Shown here in pieces: positions 6,249 through 13,096 of a DNA stretch of 13,096 nt. A program made the translations under genes and the position numbers. The first letter of the stretch is position 1; the number at the start of each line of letters is the position of its first letter. The notes beneath the pieces are model-generated. The model saw nothing but the letters and a program-made list of their open reading frames with translations, ran no database searches and had not been told where the DNA came from. Source of the DNA: Candidatus Zipacnadia bacterium (GTDB taxonomy: Bacteria > Armatimonadota > UBA5377 > JALGUK01); NCBI GenBank assembly GCA_029820875.1, contig JALGUK010000097.1, positions 1 to 13,096 on the forward strand. The letters are read 5' to 3'.

Positions 6249-7727
6249 ATGTCAATTATCAAGCTGCGGGCCAAGATGGGCACAACGATGAAAATTGTGC
6301 TCGTTGCGGTAGCCGCGATTTTGCTTGTCGGCAAGGCGATTCAGCGCGCTGAATTTCTGAGGGAGCTTGTACGCGACCCACAATACTCTCAGGATGATCT
6401 GCTCAGGCAACCGTATCTGTACATATCGGTTTTTAACAACATCGTAGACCGCATATTGAATCTTCAGGCTGCAAACGCTGAAGGCGTAAAACCCAGTCGA
6501 GCGGACGTGGATGCCGAACGTGAGCAACTCATTGATGCAATCATCAACCGGCGGTATCCATCCAAGCGCCAGCTCAAGAGAGCCGTTATCGCTGTGGGGA
6601 GCAAGGACAAGCTCCGCAAGAGCGTTCAGCAAGAGCCCGGGTTCCCCTCAAACGACTTATTGCGGCAATCGGTGATGTTCAATAAGTTGAGAGAGAAAAT
6701 CCAAAACAGCGTCCAGGTGACCGATGAGGATCTCAAGAAGAGTTTTGAAGAGGTCAAAGCCCGTCACATCCTGATAGCGCCTGACAAGGTACAACCTCCC
6801 AAAGGCAAGAAGCCCCAGGACCTGACTGCCGATGAACGTGACAGTATCGCCAAAGCCAAGGCCGAGAAGCTGCGCAAGCAAATCGCGGAGGGAGCCGACT
6901 TCGCCGCACTGGCGAGGAAGGAGTCCGACGATCCCGGCACGCGGGACAAGGGAGGCGAGCTTGGCTGGTTCAAGCGGGGGCAGATGGCCAAGGAGTTCGA
7001 GGAAGCAGCATTCTCGCTTAATGCAGGACAGGTCAGCGGCGTGGTGAAGACACCGTTCGGGTATCATATCATCAAGGTCGAGGCCGAGCGGACCAACCTG
7101 CCCAAGGACTTCGAAAAAAACAAGGAATTCTATAAGAATAGTCTGCTGCGCAGGCGGCAGGCTGAGGCATGGAGTCAGTACGAAAAGCGCCTCAAGGAGA
7201 CAGCGACAATCGAGATTCTTGACCCTGTGCTGAAGGCGTTCACCCTACTGGAACCTGATCCGGATACCGGCGAGCCTCCGACCCCCGTAGACCAGCAGCA
7301 AGCGATTGCTCTGCTGGAACAAGCCCGCCAGGATTACGCGAAGTCCGATCCGCTCGTCAACTTCCAACTGGGCCAGCTCTACGAGCAGGCCAACCGAATA
7401 GACGATGCAATTGCCGCTTACGAGACCGCCTCGGAGTCCGGCGTCACCTCTCCGAGCCTCGCTCTGGCCCTGGGGAAACTATATCAGAAGAAGGGCAAGA
7501 CCAAGGAGGCGCTTGAGCAGTTTACGCTGGCGTCCGACTTCGCCGCCGCGACACAATCGGATATGGGCCCCGACTACCGCAACTACTTCATCCATATCCA
7601 ACTGAAGTCCATTTACAAAGACATGCACAAGGCAGACCTTGCGAAGGTCGAGGACCAGTGGCTCCAGCGCTTCACCACCGAATCACAACAGCAGCCATCG
7701 GCTCCGGTCCCAATCGGATCAGGTTAA
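6249..7727 (+). CDS. Membrane-anchored SurA/parvulin-type peptidylprolyl isomerase with C-terminal TPR-like repeats
   Basis: Predicted envelope folding factor of 492 residues. A hydrophobic segment at about 14-28 (MKIVLVAVAAILLVG) is a membrane anchor or signal. Residues about 40-165 are helical and charged, like the chaperone region of SurA/PrsA proteins (two similar LLRQ segments at 51 and 137). The parvulin domain spans about 169-279, with KARHILI at its start, ADFAALARKESDDPGTRDKGGELGWFKRG in the middle and FGYHIIKVE at the end. It carries a Lys/Pro-rich insert (VQPPKGKKPQDL). After about 340 the sequence has TPR-like helical pairs (LVNFQLGQLYEQANRIDDAIAAYETA, LALALGKLYQKKGKTKEALEQF). It starts 50 nt after thiC, so is probably cotranscribed. 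It may assist outer-membrane protein assembly, which is inferred from the family. Confidence 0.88.
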   Translation: MSIIKLRAKMGTTMKIVLVAVAAILLVGKAIQRAEFLRELVRDPQYSQDDLLRQPYLYISVFNNIVDRILNLQAANAEGVKPSRADVDAEREQLIDAIINRRYPSKRQLKRAVIAVGSKDKLRKSVQQEPGFPSNDLLRQSVMFNKLREKIQNSVQVTDEDLKKSFEEVKARHILIAPDKVQPPKGKKPQDLTADERDSIAKAKAEKLRKQIAEGADFAALARKESDDPGTRDKGGELGWFKRGQMAKEFEEAAFSLNAGQVSGVVKTPFGYHIIKVEAERTNLPKDFEKNKEFYKNSLLRRRQAEAWSQYEKRLKETATIEILDPVLKAFTLLEPDPDTGEPPTPVDQQQAIALLEQARQDYAKSDPLVNFQLGQLYEQANRIDDAIAAYETASESGVTSPSLALALGKLYQKKGKTKEALEQFTLASDFAAATQSDMGPDYRNYFIHIQLKSIYKDMHKADLAKVEDQWLQRFTTESQQQPSAPVPIGSG

Positions 7728-7778
7728 CTCCAACGAGCCGCACCGGACATTGGATGCAGATGGGCGTGAAGACCGACG

Positions 7779-8645
7779 ATGGCACGGCCTGGCAGACTCT
7801 ACGTGTGCGGGACTCCCATCGGCACACTTGAGGACATCACCCTGCGGGTGCTGAGAATCCTGCGCGAAGTGGACTTCATCGCGGCTGAGGACACAAGGCG
7901 CACCCGCAAACTTGTTTCTCACTACGATATTCACACTCCCCTTTTGAGTTACCACGAGCACAACAAGCACCGGCAGACACCGCGGCTGCTTGACATGATT
8001 GCCGAGGGCAAGACGATTGCACTCGTCTCCGACGCGGGTATGCCCGGGATTTCCGACCCGGGTCACGAGTTGATAAGCCAAGCCGTCAAGCGTGGGATTG
8101 AGGTGGTCGTCGCTCCCGGGCCGAGCGCGGTGCTGACAGCGCTGGTTTTGTCCGGCTTTCCCACTGACCGGTTCCGGTACGAGGGCTTCCTGCCGCGCCG
8201 GAGGGCCGAGCGCAGGACGCTGCTCGAGTCGCTGCGCGATGAGACCGTCGCAATCGTGGTATTCGAGTCCCCTCATCGTATTTCAGAGACCCTGTCCGAC
8301 ATCAGCGCAGTGCTGGGCGACCGCCAGGTTTGCCTCTGCCGCGAGCTGACGAAGTGTTTTGAGGAGGTTCTCCGGGGCACCGCCGAACAAGTGCGCAAGG
8401 AATTGGCTGAGCCGCGAGGTGAAATCACTCTCGTAATCGCCGGAGCGCCGACGCAGATACAGACGGGGAATCTCCAGGAAGCTGTGGCCGCGGTAGCCGC
8501 GAAGGTGGAGGCCGGTGAGTCGGTCCGGGACGCCGTCCGGGATGTAGCCGAGCGGACGGGGATTTCGCGGTCTAAACTGTACTCCGCGGTGCACGAGCGC
8601 CAGAGGAACTCCGGCCCGCCTCCCGGTGAGACGACAGAGGGTTGA
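7779..8645 (+). CDS. rsmI: 16S rRNA (cytidine1402-2'-O)-methyltransferase RsmI
   Basis: SAM-dependent tetrapyrrole-methylase-fold enzyme that 2'-O-methylates C1402 in the decoding centre of 16S rRNA. The 288 residues match the family length. Diagnostic motifs are GTPIGTLEDITLR (11-23), AAEDTRRTRKL (35-45), the glycine-rich SDAGMPGISDPG (84-95), APGPSAVLTALVLSGFPTDRF (112-132) and VFESPHRI (161-168). The C-terminal tail includes a short helix-turn-helix-like region (RDVAERTGISRSKLYSAV) that is common in RsmI. The ATG at 7779 has only a weak ribosome-binding site, but the reading frame begins typically at this point (ARPGRLYVCGTPIG). The gap to the upstream isomerase gene is 51 nt. Confidence 0.96.
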   Translation: MARPGRLYVCGTPIGTLEDITLRVLRILREVDFIAAEDTRRTRKLVSHYDIHTPLLSYHEHNKHRQTPRLLDMIAEGKTIALVSDAGMPGISDPGHELISQAVKRGIEVVVAPGPSAVLTALVLSGFPTDRFRYEGFLPRRRAERRTLLESLRDETVAIVVFESPHRISETLSDISAVLGDRQVCLCRELTKCFEEVLRGTAEQVRKELAEPRGEITLVIAGAPTQIQTGNLQEAVAAVAAKVEAGESVRDAVRDVAERTGISRSKLYSAVHERQRNSGPPPGETTEG

Positions 8646-8672
8646 CGGCACTTTCCGCAGAATTCCCCCTAT

Positions 8673-10694
8673 ATGTACGCCCCTGAAACGTCAACCGACA
8701 ATCTCAATGTCACCGAAGCGGCGCCCGAGAGCGGTTTGCGCGGGCGGGCGTTGCTGCTGGCCGCCCTGTTCATATTCCTGGGCGCCCTCTGGGTCCGCTA
8801 CTCGGGCCTGATGACATTCATGGGCAACATCGGGAACGCGGTGCCGACCGTGCCGTCTCTTGCAGCCCTTCTCGCGATGGCTCTGGCCGTTCCGGTCCTC
8901 AATCGCATCTCTCCGCGCATCGGCCTGACACGCAGGGAGATGATGTTCGTCTATGCAATGACTCTCATAGGTGTGCCGATGTCGAGTCTGGGGATAGTGC
9001 GGCACTTCCTGCCCAGCCTGACTGCTTTGCACTACTTCGCAACGCCGGAGAACCACGCAACGCCGGAGAACCATTTTGCGGAGCTTCAGCACTATCATCC
9101 GACTTGGCTTGCGCCGACCGACCCGACGGTCGTTCGTACCTGCTACGAGGGCGCCGACAATGAGCAGGTGCCCTGGGATGCGTGGGCCACTCCTCTTGCC
9201 GTATGGACGCTGTTTTTTGTCATTTTTTTCTTCACGCTGATGTGCCTGGTCATATTATTGCGTCCTCAGTGGTCGGAAAAGGAACGGCTGACATTCCCTG
9301 TGGTCACGTTTGCGTTGGACCTGGTGACGCAGCAAGGCGAGCGAAGCGCCTTCTCGGCATACCTTCGCAACCCGCTGCTGTGGGCCGGCTTCTTACTTGC
9401 AGTCATCTTCAACGGGCTGAACGTGCTCCATGCCCTGACACCCTCAGTACCTGCACTCGGGCAGACTTACGACCTCGGGGCTATCTTCACCGACCGGCCG
9501 TGGACGGCGGCACGCCCTTTTGTCATCTACTACCGTCCTGAGTTCACCGGCATCGGCTATCTTGTATCCACAGAGGTGTTGCAGTCCACCTGGATTTTCT
9601 ATCTGCTGCTGAAGCTGCAGGCGGTCGTGTCCAATGCGATGGGTTATGAGGGAGCGGGTATCCCGTACGCGAAAGAGCAAGGCTCCGGAGCCTATGTTGC
9701 GATGGCTTTCGTGTTCTTGTTCATGGCCCGGCGGCAATTCGCAGGTGCACTCCGCGAGATTCTCGGCGCGAAGCGCGGCGAGGTTGGGCCATACGATCCG
9801 ATGCGCCGCGGGGTTGCGCTCATCGGGCTGCTCGGGGGACTGGCGGGAATCCTGATGTGGTGCAAGGCCGCGGGAATGACCCCCGCTTTGACGACTCTAT
9901 ATTTTTCTCTTCTGATAACATTCGCCATTACCTTCACGCGCATCCGCGCCGAGGCCGGCGTGCCGAGCATGTGGGTGTTTCCGTTTGAGGAGCAGAAACG
10001 CCTAATCATGAACGTAACCGGCTCAGCGCCCTGGAGCCGCGGGGGCGACTTCCGCAGCCTGACGATTCTGTCCACGATGCTTTTCCTGGGACGCGGCTAC
10101 TTTCCGAGCATAATGGCTTACCAGATGGAGAACCTGGAACTGTCGAAGCGCACCGGGCTCCGCGCAAACCGGATGCTGTGGGGGATGATGTTCTTCTTGG
10201 TATTCGGCCTGGCCGCCGCATACTGGACGCACCTGACTGCATATTACAAGTACGGCCAGAACGTGCTCGAGGGAGGCGTTACGGCGGGCGGCTATCGCAC
10301 CAGCCTGGCCCGCCAGGAGTTCGAGCAACTCGCCTCTTATCTGTCCAGCCCCCGCTTGCCTGACCTGACACGCTCCATCTACGCGCTGGTGGGTTTCATC
10401 GTGGCCGGCGGCCTGGTGTTCACGCGGGCGCGCTTGCTTCGATTTCCCCTCCATCCGCTCGGATACTGCATGGCGACCACATATGGTTACCTCCTGTGGG
10501 CGCCGCTGATGCTTTGCTGGATGGTAAAGGTGATTGTGCTCAAGCTCGGCGGGGTGAAGCTTTACCAGCGGACGGTTCCATTCTTCATTGGTCTTGCCTT
10601 CGGACACTTCTTCGCCGCCGGCATCGCCTGGAACGCCGTCGGGGCGCTTCTTCCCGGCGAGGCGTTCAGAGAGTACCATGTGGACATCGGGTAA
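8673..10694 (+). CDS. Polytopic membrane protein, DUF6785/DUF6784-like
   Basis: A 673-residue integral membrane protein with about a dozen or more hydrophobic segments, for example near 26-41, 61-75, 90-104, 172-195, 232-247, 340-352, 372-385, 396-413, 508-524, 567-585, 600-620 and 631-655. I recognise the overall sequence as resembling the DUF6785/DUF6784 family, abundant in Armatimonadota and Planctomycetota. The function is not established to my knowledge. Conserved-looking segments are RPQWSEKERLTFPVVTFALDL (207-227) and TRIRAEAGVPSMWVFPFE (427-444). It starts 27 nt after rsmI with no clear Shine-Dalgarno and is followed 39 nt later by a GH127-like gene. A role as a sugar or glycoconjugate transporter is a guess from that context. 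An 18-bp in-frame tandem duplication at 9039-9074 repeats ATPENH. Confidence 0.75.
   Translation: MYAPETSTDNLNVTEAAPESGLRGRALLLAALFIFLGALWVRYSGLMTFMGNIGNAVPTVPSLAALLAMALAVPVLNRISPRIGLTRREMMFVYAMTLIGVPMSSLGIVRHFLPSLTALHYFATPENHATPENHFAELQHYHPTWLAPTDPTVVRTCYEGADNEQVPWDAWATPLAVWTLFFVIFFFTLMCLVILLRPQWSEKERLTFPVVTFALDLVTQQGERSAFSAYLRNPLLWAGFLLAVIFNGLNVLHALTPSVPALGQTYDLGAIFTDRPWTAARPFVIYYRPEFTGIGYLVSTEVLQSTWIFYLLLKLQAVVSNAMGYEGAGIPYAKEQGSGAYVAMAFVFLFMARRQFAGALREILGAKRGEVGPYDPMRRGVALIGLLGGLAGILMWCKAAGMTPALTTLYFSLLITFAITFTRIRAEAGVPSMWVFPFEEQKRLIMNVTGSAPWSRGGDFRSLTILSTMLFLGRGYFPSIMAYQMENLELSKRTGLRANRMLWGMMFFLVFGLAAAYWTHLTAYYKYGQNVLEGGVTAGGYRTSLARQEFEQLASYLSSPRLPDLTRSIYALVGFIVAGGLVFTRARLLRFPLHPLGYCMATTYGYLLWAPLMLCWMVKVIVLKLGGVKLYQRTVPFFIGLAFGHFFAAGIAWNAVGALLPGEAFREYHVDIG
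9039..9074 (+). repeat. In-frame 18-bp tandem duplication
   Basis: The unit GCAACGCCGGAGAACCAC (9039-9056) is repeated at 9057-9074 with a single difference (C to T at the last base, silent for His). It encodes ATPENH twice, residues 123-134 of the membrane protein. The near-identity points to recent replication slippage. The frame is kept. Confidence 0.95.
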
Positions 10695-10720
10695 GCACCA
10701 ATTTGAGCCAGATGAGCGCT

Positions 10721-10725
10721 GGAAG
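10721..10725 (+). promoter_or_regulatory. Shine-Dalgarno deciding the GH127 start
   Basis: GGAAG lies 8 nt before the ATG at 10734. It overlaps the alternative in-frame GTG at 10725, which would be left without a ribosome-binding site at proper distance. This favours the shorter protein. Confidence 0.5.
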
Positions 10726-10733
10726 TGGAGCAA

Positions 10734-12641
10734 ATGAACGGGACTTCAGACCACCAGCAATGGCGTGAACGGGGGGTCGTCTCGACGACGGCCAGCCCTT
10801 GCTGCCGACTGCGGCCGGTACCCATCCGGGCGGTAACCTTAGAGCCAGGCTTTTGGCACCGGCGCTTGCAGGTAAACAGGGATGTCAGCATTCCTCTTAT
10901 GCTGCGCCTGCTCGAAGAGCACGGGGTCGTGGACAACTTCCGGCGGCTCGCAGGTGCGAAGGGTATCCCCCGCAGAGGGCCTCTTTTCACCGACTCGGAC
11001 CTGTACAAGTGGATGGAGGCCGCCGCATTCGCGCTGCAATCGCAGGATTCGCCTCAGCTCCGTAATACTCTTTCCGAGGTTGTCGAGACGGTCGTCGCAG
11101 CTCAGGGGGATGACGGTTACCTCAACACTTGGTTCGTGAACGAGCGTGCAGGCGACCGCTTCCGCGACCTTGCCTCCGCGCATGAGCTTTACTGCGCGGG
11201 GCACCTCTTTCAGGCGGCAATCGCGCACCATCGGGCCACCGGTGAGACAAGGCTTCTGAGCTGTGCGCTGCGTTTCGCCGATTATCTGTGCGAGGTGTTC
11301 GGCCCGGGCAAGCTCGAAGGCGCTCCGGGGCACCCTGAAATCGAGATGGCGCTTGTGGAGCTGTACCGAGAGACCGGCCGAAGGCGGTACCTTAATCTCG
11401 CGGGCTTCTTCCTGCAGCAGCGGGGCATCACGACCTTTGAGCATATCTGGGGTCACGCGGTCCGCGCCGTGTACTTCTGCTGCGGTGGAGCCGACTACTA
11501 CGCCGAGACGGGCGACCAACCGATTCTCAACGCCCTGCAGCGTCAGTGGGACGACATGACGAGCGGCAAAATGTACATTACCGGCGGGATAGGCAGCCGC
11601 TATGAGAGTGAGGCATTCGGGAAGCCATTCGAGTTGCCGAACTCTCGTTCCTATGCGGAGACCTGTGCGGCCGTCGGCAATATCTTCTGGAACTGGCGGA
11701 TGCTTGCGCTGGACGGCGACGCACGCTTTGCCGATACGATGGAGCGCGTGCTCTATAACGGCTTTTTGGCCGGCGTCTCCCTCGACGGGAGGGCGTATTT
11801 CTACACCAACCCCCTTGCCCATGACGGAAAAGAACAGATGAATCCGTGGGGTGGCGCTGTGACCCGTGGAACAAATCGGCGCTCCGAGTGGCATGCCTGC
11901 ACGTGCTGCCCGCCCAATGTTCAGCGAATGCTTGCCTCCTTGCCGGGTTACATGGCCAGCACAAGCGATGAGGGCGTCTGGGTGCACCTATACGACAACT
12001 ACCGCCTGCAGTGGCGCCTTCCGGGCGGAATCCCGGTCACAATCCGCCAGGAGACGCGCTACCCGTGGGAGGGCCGGGTCCGGCTGGAAATCTCACCGGC
12101 ACAAACCGCTGAGTTTACCCTGTTTCTGCGCATTCCGGGCTGGTGCCGCGGGGCGACCGTGATGCGAAACGGGCAGCCGGCGCCCGAGGAGGCGATACCC
12201 GGCTCATACATGGGATTGCGCCGGCGCTGGAGTCCGGGGGATGAGGTCCTTCTGGACATGCCGATGCCGGTGCAGTTCATCGAATGTAATCCACGCGTGC
12301 CCGAAAACAGGGGGAGCATAGCGCTCCAGCGCGGCCCGGTCGTCTATTGCCTTGAGAGCGTGGATAACGACGGCGTCGACGTGCTGGACGCGCATATTTA
12401 CACTCAACGCGCGAATGAGGTCGTTATCGAGCATGTCCCGGACCTTTTGGGGGGCATAGTGCGACTCCACATCCCGGGCGCGCAGCCGACCGGCGGCGAT
12501 ATCCAGGAACCCCTGTACCGGCCGATGGACCGCAACCGGCGGTCGAGCTTGCAGGACGTATCGCTGGTCGCAATCCCCTACTACGCCTGGGCCAACCGCG
12601 CCCCCTCGGCGATGACGGTCTGGGTCCGGCGGCTGGACTGA
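10734..12641 (+). CDS. GH127-family glycoside hydrolase, probable beta-L-arabinofuranosidase
   Basis: Predicted exo-glycosidase of the HypBA1 type, 635 residues from the ATG at 10734. Residues match the published HypBA1 catalytic set: Glu293 (SEAFG) as acid/base, Glu309 and Cys311 (YAETC) as zinc ligands 16 and 18 residues later as in HypBA1, and the Cys391-Cys392 pair (CTCCPPN) giving the nucleophile and a further zinc ligand. FYTNPL (356-361) and GDDGYLNTW (125-133) are family motifs. An (alpha/alpha)6 barrel should span about 30-410, with beta-sandwich domains after it. There is no signal peptide, so action is probably cytoplasmic and the substrate must be imported. A GTG at 10725 is in frame, but ATG 10734 has GGAAG 8 nt upstream. 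The family also holds enzymes with other specificities, so the exact substrate is open. Confidence 0.9.
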   Translation: MNGTSDHQQWRERGVVSTTASPCCRLRPVPIRAVTLEPGFWHRRLQVNRDVSIPLMLRLLEEHGVVDNFRRLAGAKGIPRRGPLFTDSDLYKWMEAAAFALQSQDSPQLRNTLSEVVETVVAAQGDDGYLNTWFVNERAGDRFRDLASAHELYCAGHLFQAAIAHHRATGETRLLSCALRFADYLCEVFGPGKLEGAPGHPEIEMALVELYRETGRRRYLNLAGFFLQQRGITTFEHIWGHAVRAVYFCCGGADYYAETGDQPILNALQRQWDDMTSGKMYITGGIGSRYESEAFGKPFELPNSRSYAETCAAVGNIFWNWRMLALDGDARFADTMERVLYNGFLAGVSLDGRAYFYTNPLAHDGKEQMNPWGGAVTRGTNRRSEWHACTCCPPNVQRMLASLPGYMASTSDEGVWVHLYDNYRLQWRLPGGIPVTIRQETRYPWEGRVRLEISPAQTAEFTLFLRIPGWCRGATVMRNGQPAPEEAIPGSYMGLRRRWSPGDEVLLDMPMPVQFIECNPRVPENRGSIALQRGPVVYCLESVDNDGVDVLDAHIYTQRANEVVIEHVPDLLGGIVRLHIPGAQPTGGDIQEPLYRPMDRNRRSSLQDVSLVAIPYYAWANRAPSAMTVWVRRLD

Positions 12642-12722
12642 AAAGCGTATTTGAGCAGCAGGCTTTTGACAGGCTGACGTGGAAGTAATTCCCAGTTTAT
12701 CCATCTGCGGGAGGTCATCAAT

Positions 12723-13096
12723 ATGGCACAACGCAAGGCAGCCCTTGCAGTCGGGGCGCATCCGGACGACGTAGAGTTCCTGATGGCCGGCACGCTGGCA
12801 CTGCTGGCGGATGCAGGCTATGAGCCGCATATCTTCACCGTCGGGAACGGCAACTGCGGCACCGCAACCTACTCCCATGAGGAGATAATTCGCCTGCGCA
12901 AGCAGGAAGCTACCAACGCCGCGGCGATCATCGGGGCCACCTACCACCCAGGCCTGGTCAACGATATCGAGATATGGTACGAGGAGAGCGTCCTCCGGCG
13001 CGTCACGGCCGTGATAAGGGAGATTGAACCGGAGATTGTGCTGGTGCACTCGCCCAATGACTACATGGAGGACCACCAGAACGCCGCCCGCCTGAC
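12723..13096 (+). CDS. PIG-L/LmbE-family deacetylase, 3' end outside window
   Basis: N-terminal 124 residues of a zinc-dependent N-acetylglucosaminyl-type deacetylase. The protein opens with a beta strand followed by the hallmark AHPDD motif (12-16), with His and Asp as zinc ligand and catalytic base in the family. It continues with FTVGNGNCGT and RLRKQEATNAAAIIGA, and ends with HSPNDYMEDHQNAARL, where DH should supply a further zinc ligand. The ATG at 12723 has GGGAGGT 7 nt upstream. No signal peptide is present. It starts 81 nt after the GH127-like gene and may share its transcript. PIG-L members act on GlcNAc-inositol, GlcNAc-malate, oligosaccharides and other amides, so the substrate cannot be named. 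The gene continues past 13096. Confidence 0.92.
   Translation, partial: MAQRKAALAVGAHPDDVEFLMAGTLALLADAGYEPHIFTVGNGNCGTATYSHEEIIRLRKQEATNAAAIIGATYHPGLVNDIEIWYEESVLRRVTAVIREIEPEIVLVHSPNDYMEDHQNAARL

Noticed and set aside
8642..8678. Possible promoter TTGACG with TATATG before the membrane protein gene
   Set aside because: The spacer is 22 bp, too long for a sigma70-type promoter, and the second element overlaps the start codon.
10839..11987. 382-codon open frame on the minus strand
   Set aside because: It lies wholly antisense to the GH127-like gene, has no recognisable domain, and is the kind of shadow frame expected opposite a GC-rich gene.
12204..13076. 290-codon open frame on the minus strand
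   Set aside because: It is antisense to the end of the GH127-like gene, the intergenic gap and the PIG-L gene, both of which have clear family motifs on the plus strand.

Overview
The window is a GC-rich, gene-dense chromosomal segment with two divergent transcription units. A signal-peptide-bearing beta-barrel protein points to a cell with an outer membrane. A DUF6785-type membrane protein next to a GH127 glycoside hydrolase and a PIG-L-type deacetylase is a combination I associate with Armatimonadota (less likely Planctomycetota or Verrucomicrobiota). This is inference from gene content only: there is no rRNA or other phylogenetic marker in the window. I see no insertion sequence, phage gene, CRISPR array, tRNA or rRNA.

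Left half, minus strand (about 3919 down to 1): a four-gene operon for import of a divalent metal, most likely zinc or manganese. Order of transcription is a coiled-coil porin-like outer-membrane protein, a ZnuA-type periplasmic binding protein, the ABC ATPase, and an ABC-3 permease whose 3' end lies beyond base 1. Gaps are 29 and 21 nt, then a 4-nt ATGA overlap. Together they could form one route from outer membrane through periplasm to inner membrane.

Middle (3920-4872): a 953-nt divergent intergenic region, long for so dense a segment. It has a near-consensus sigma70-type promoter at its right end for thiC, several short inverted repeats and one short coding-like stretch with no recognisable product. 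I see no TPP riboswitch before thiC.

Right half, plus strand (4873-13096): six co-directional genes with gaps of 27-81 nt. They are thiC (HMP-phosphate synthase), a membrane-anchored parvulin/SurA-like prolyl isomerase with C-terminal TPR-like repeats, rsmI (16S rRNA C1402 2'-O-methyltransferase), a polytopic DUF6785/DUF6784-like membrane protein, a GH127-like beta-L-arabinofuranosidase and the start of a PIG-L/LmbE-like deacetylase cut by the window end. The first three are housekeeping genes. The last three look like an accessory carbohydrate module: a possible sugar or glycoconjugate transporter, a cytoplasmic glycosidase and a deacetylase. The substrate is unknown.

The points most worth a second look are the porin wired into the metal ABC operon with a His/Cys-rich loop, the DUF6785-GH127-PIG-L module, the shortened Fe-S cysteine motif in ThiC, a recent 18-bp tandem duplication in the DUF6785 gene, and the unexplained intergenic region. 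None is proven to be a new system.
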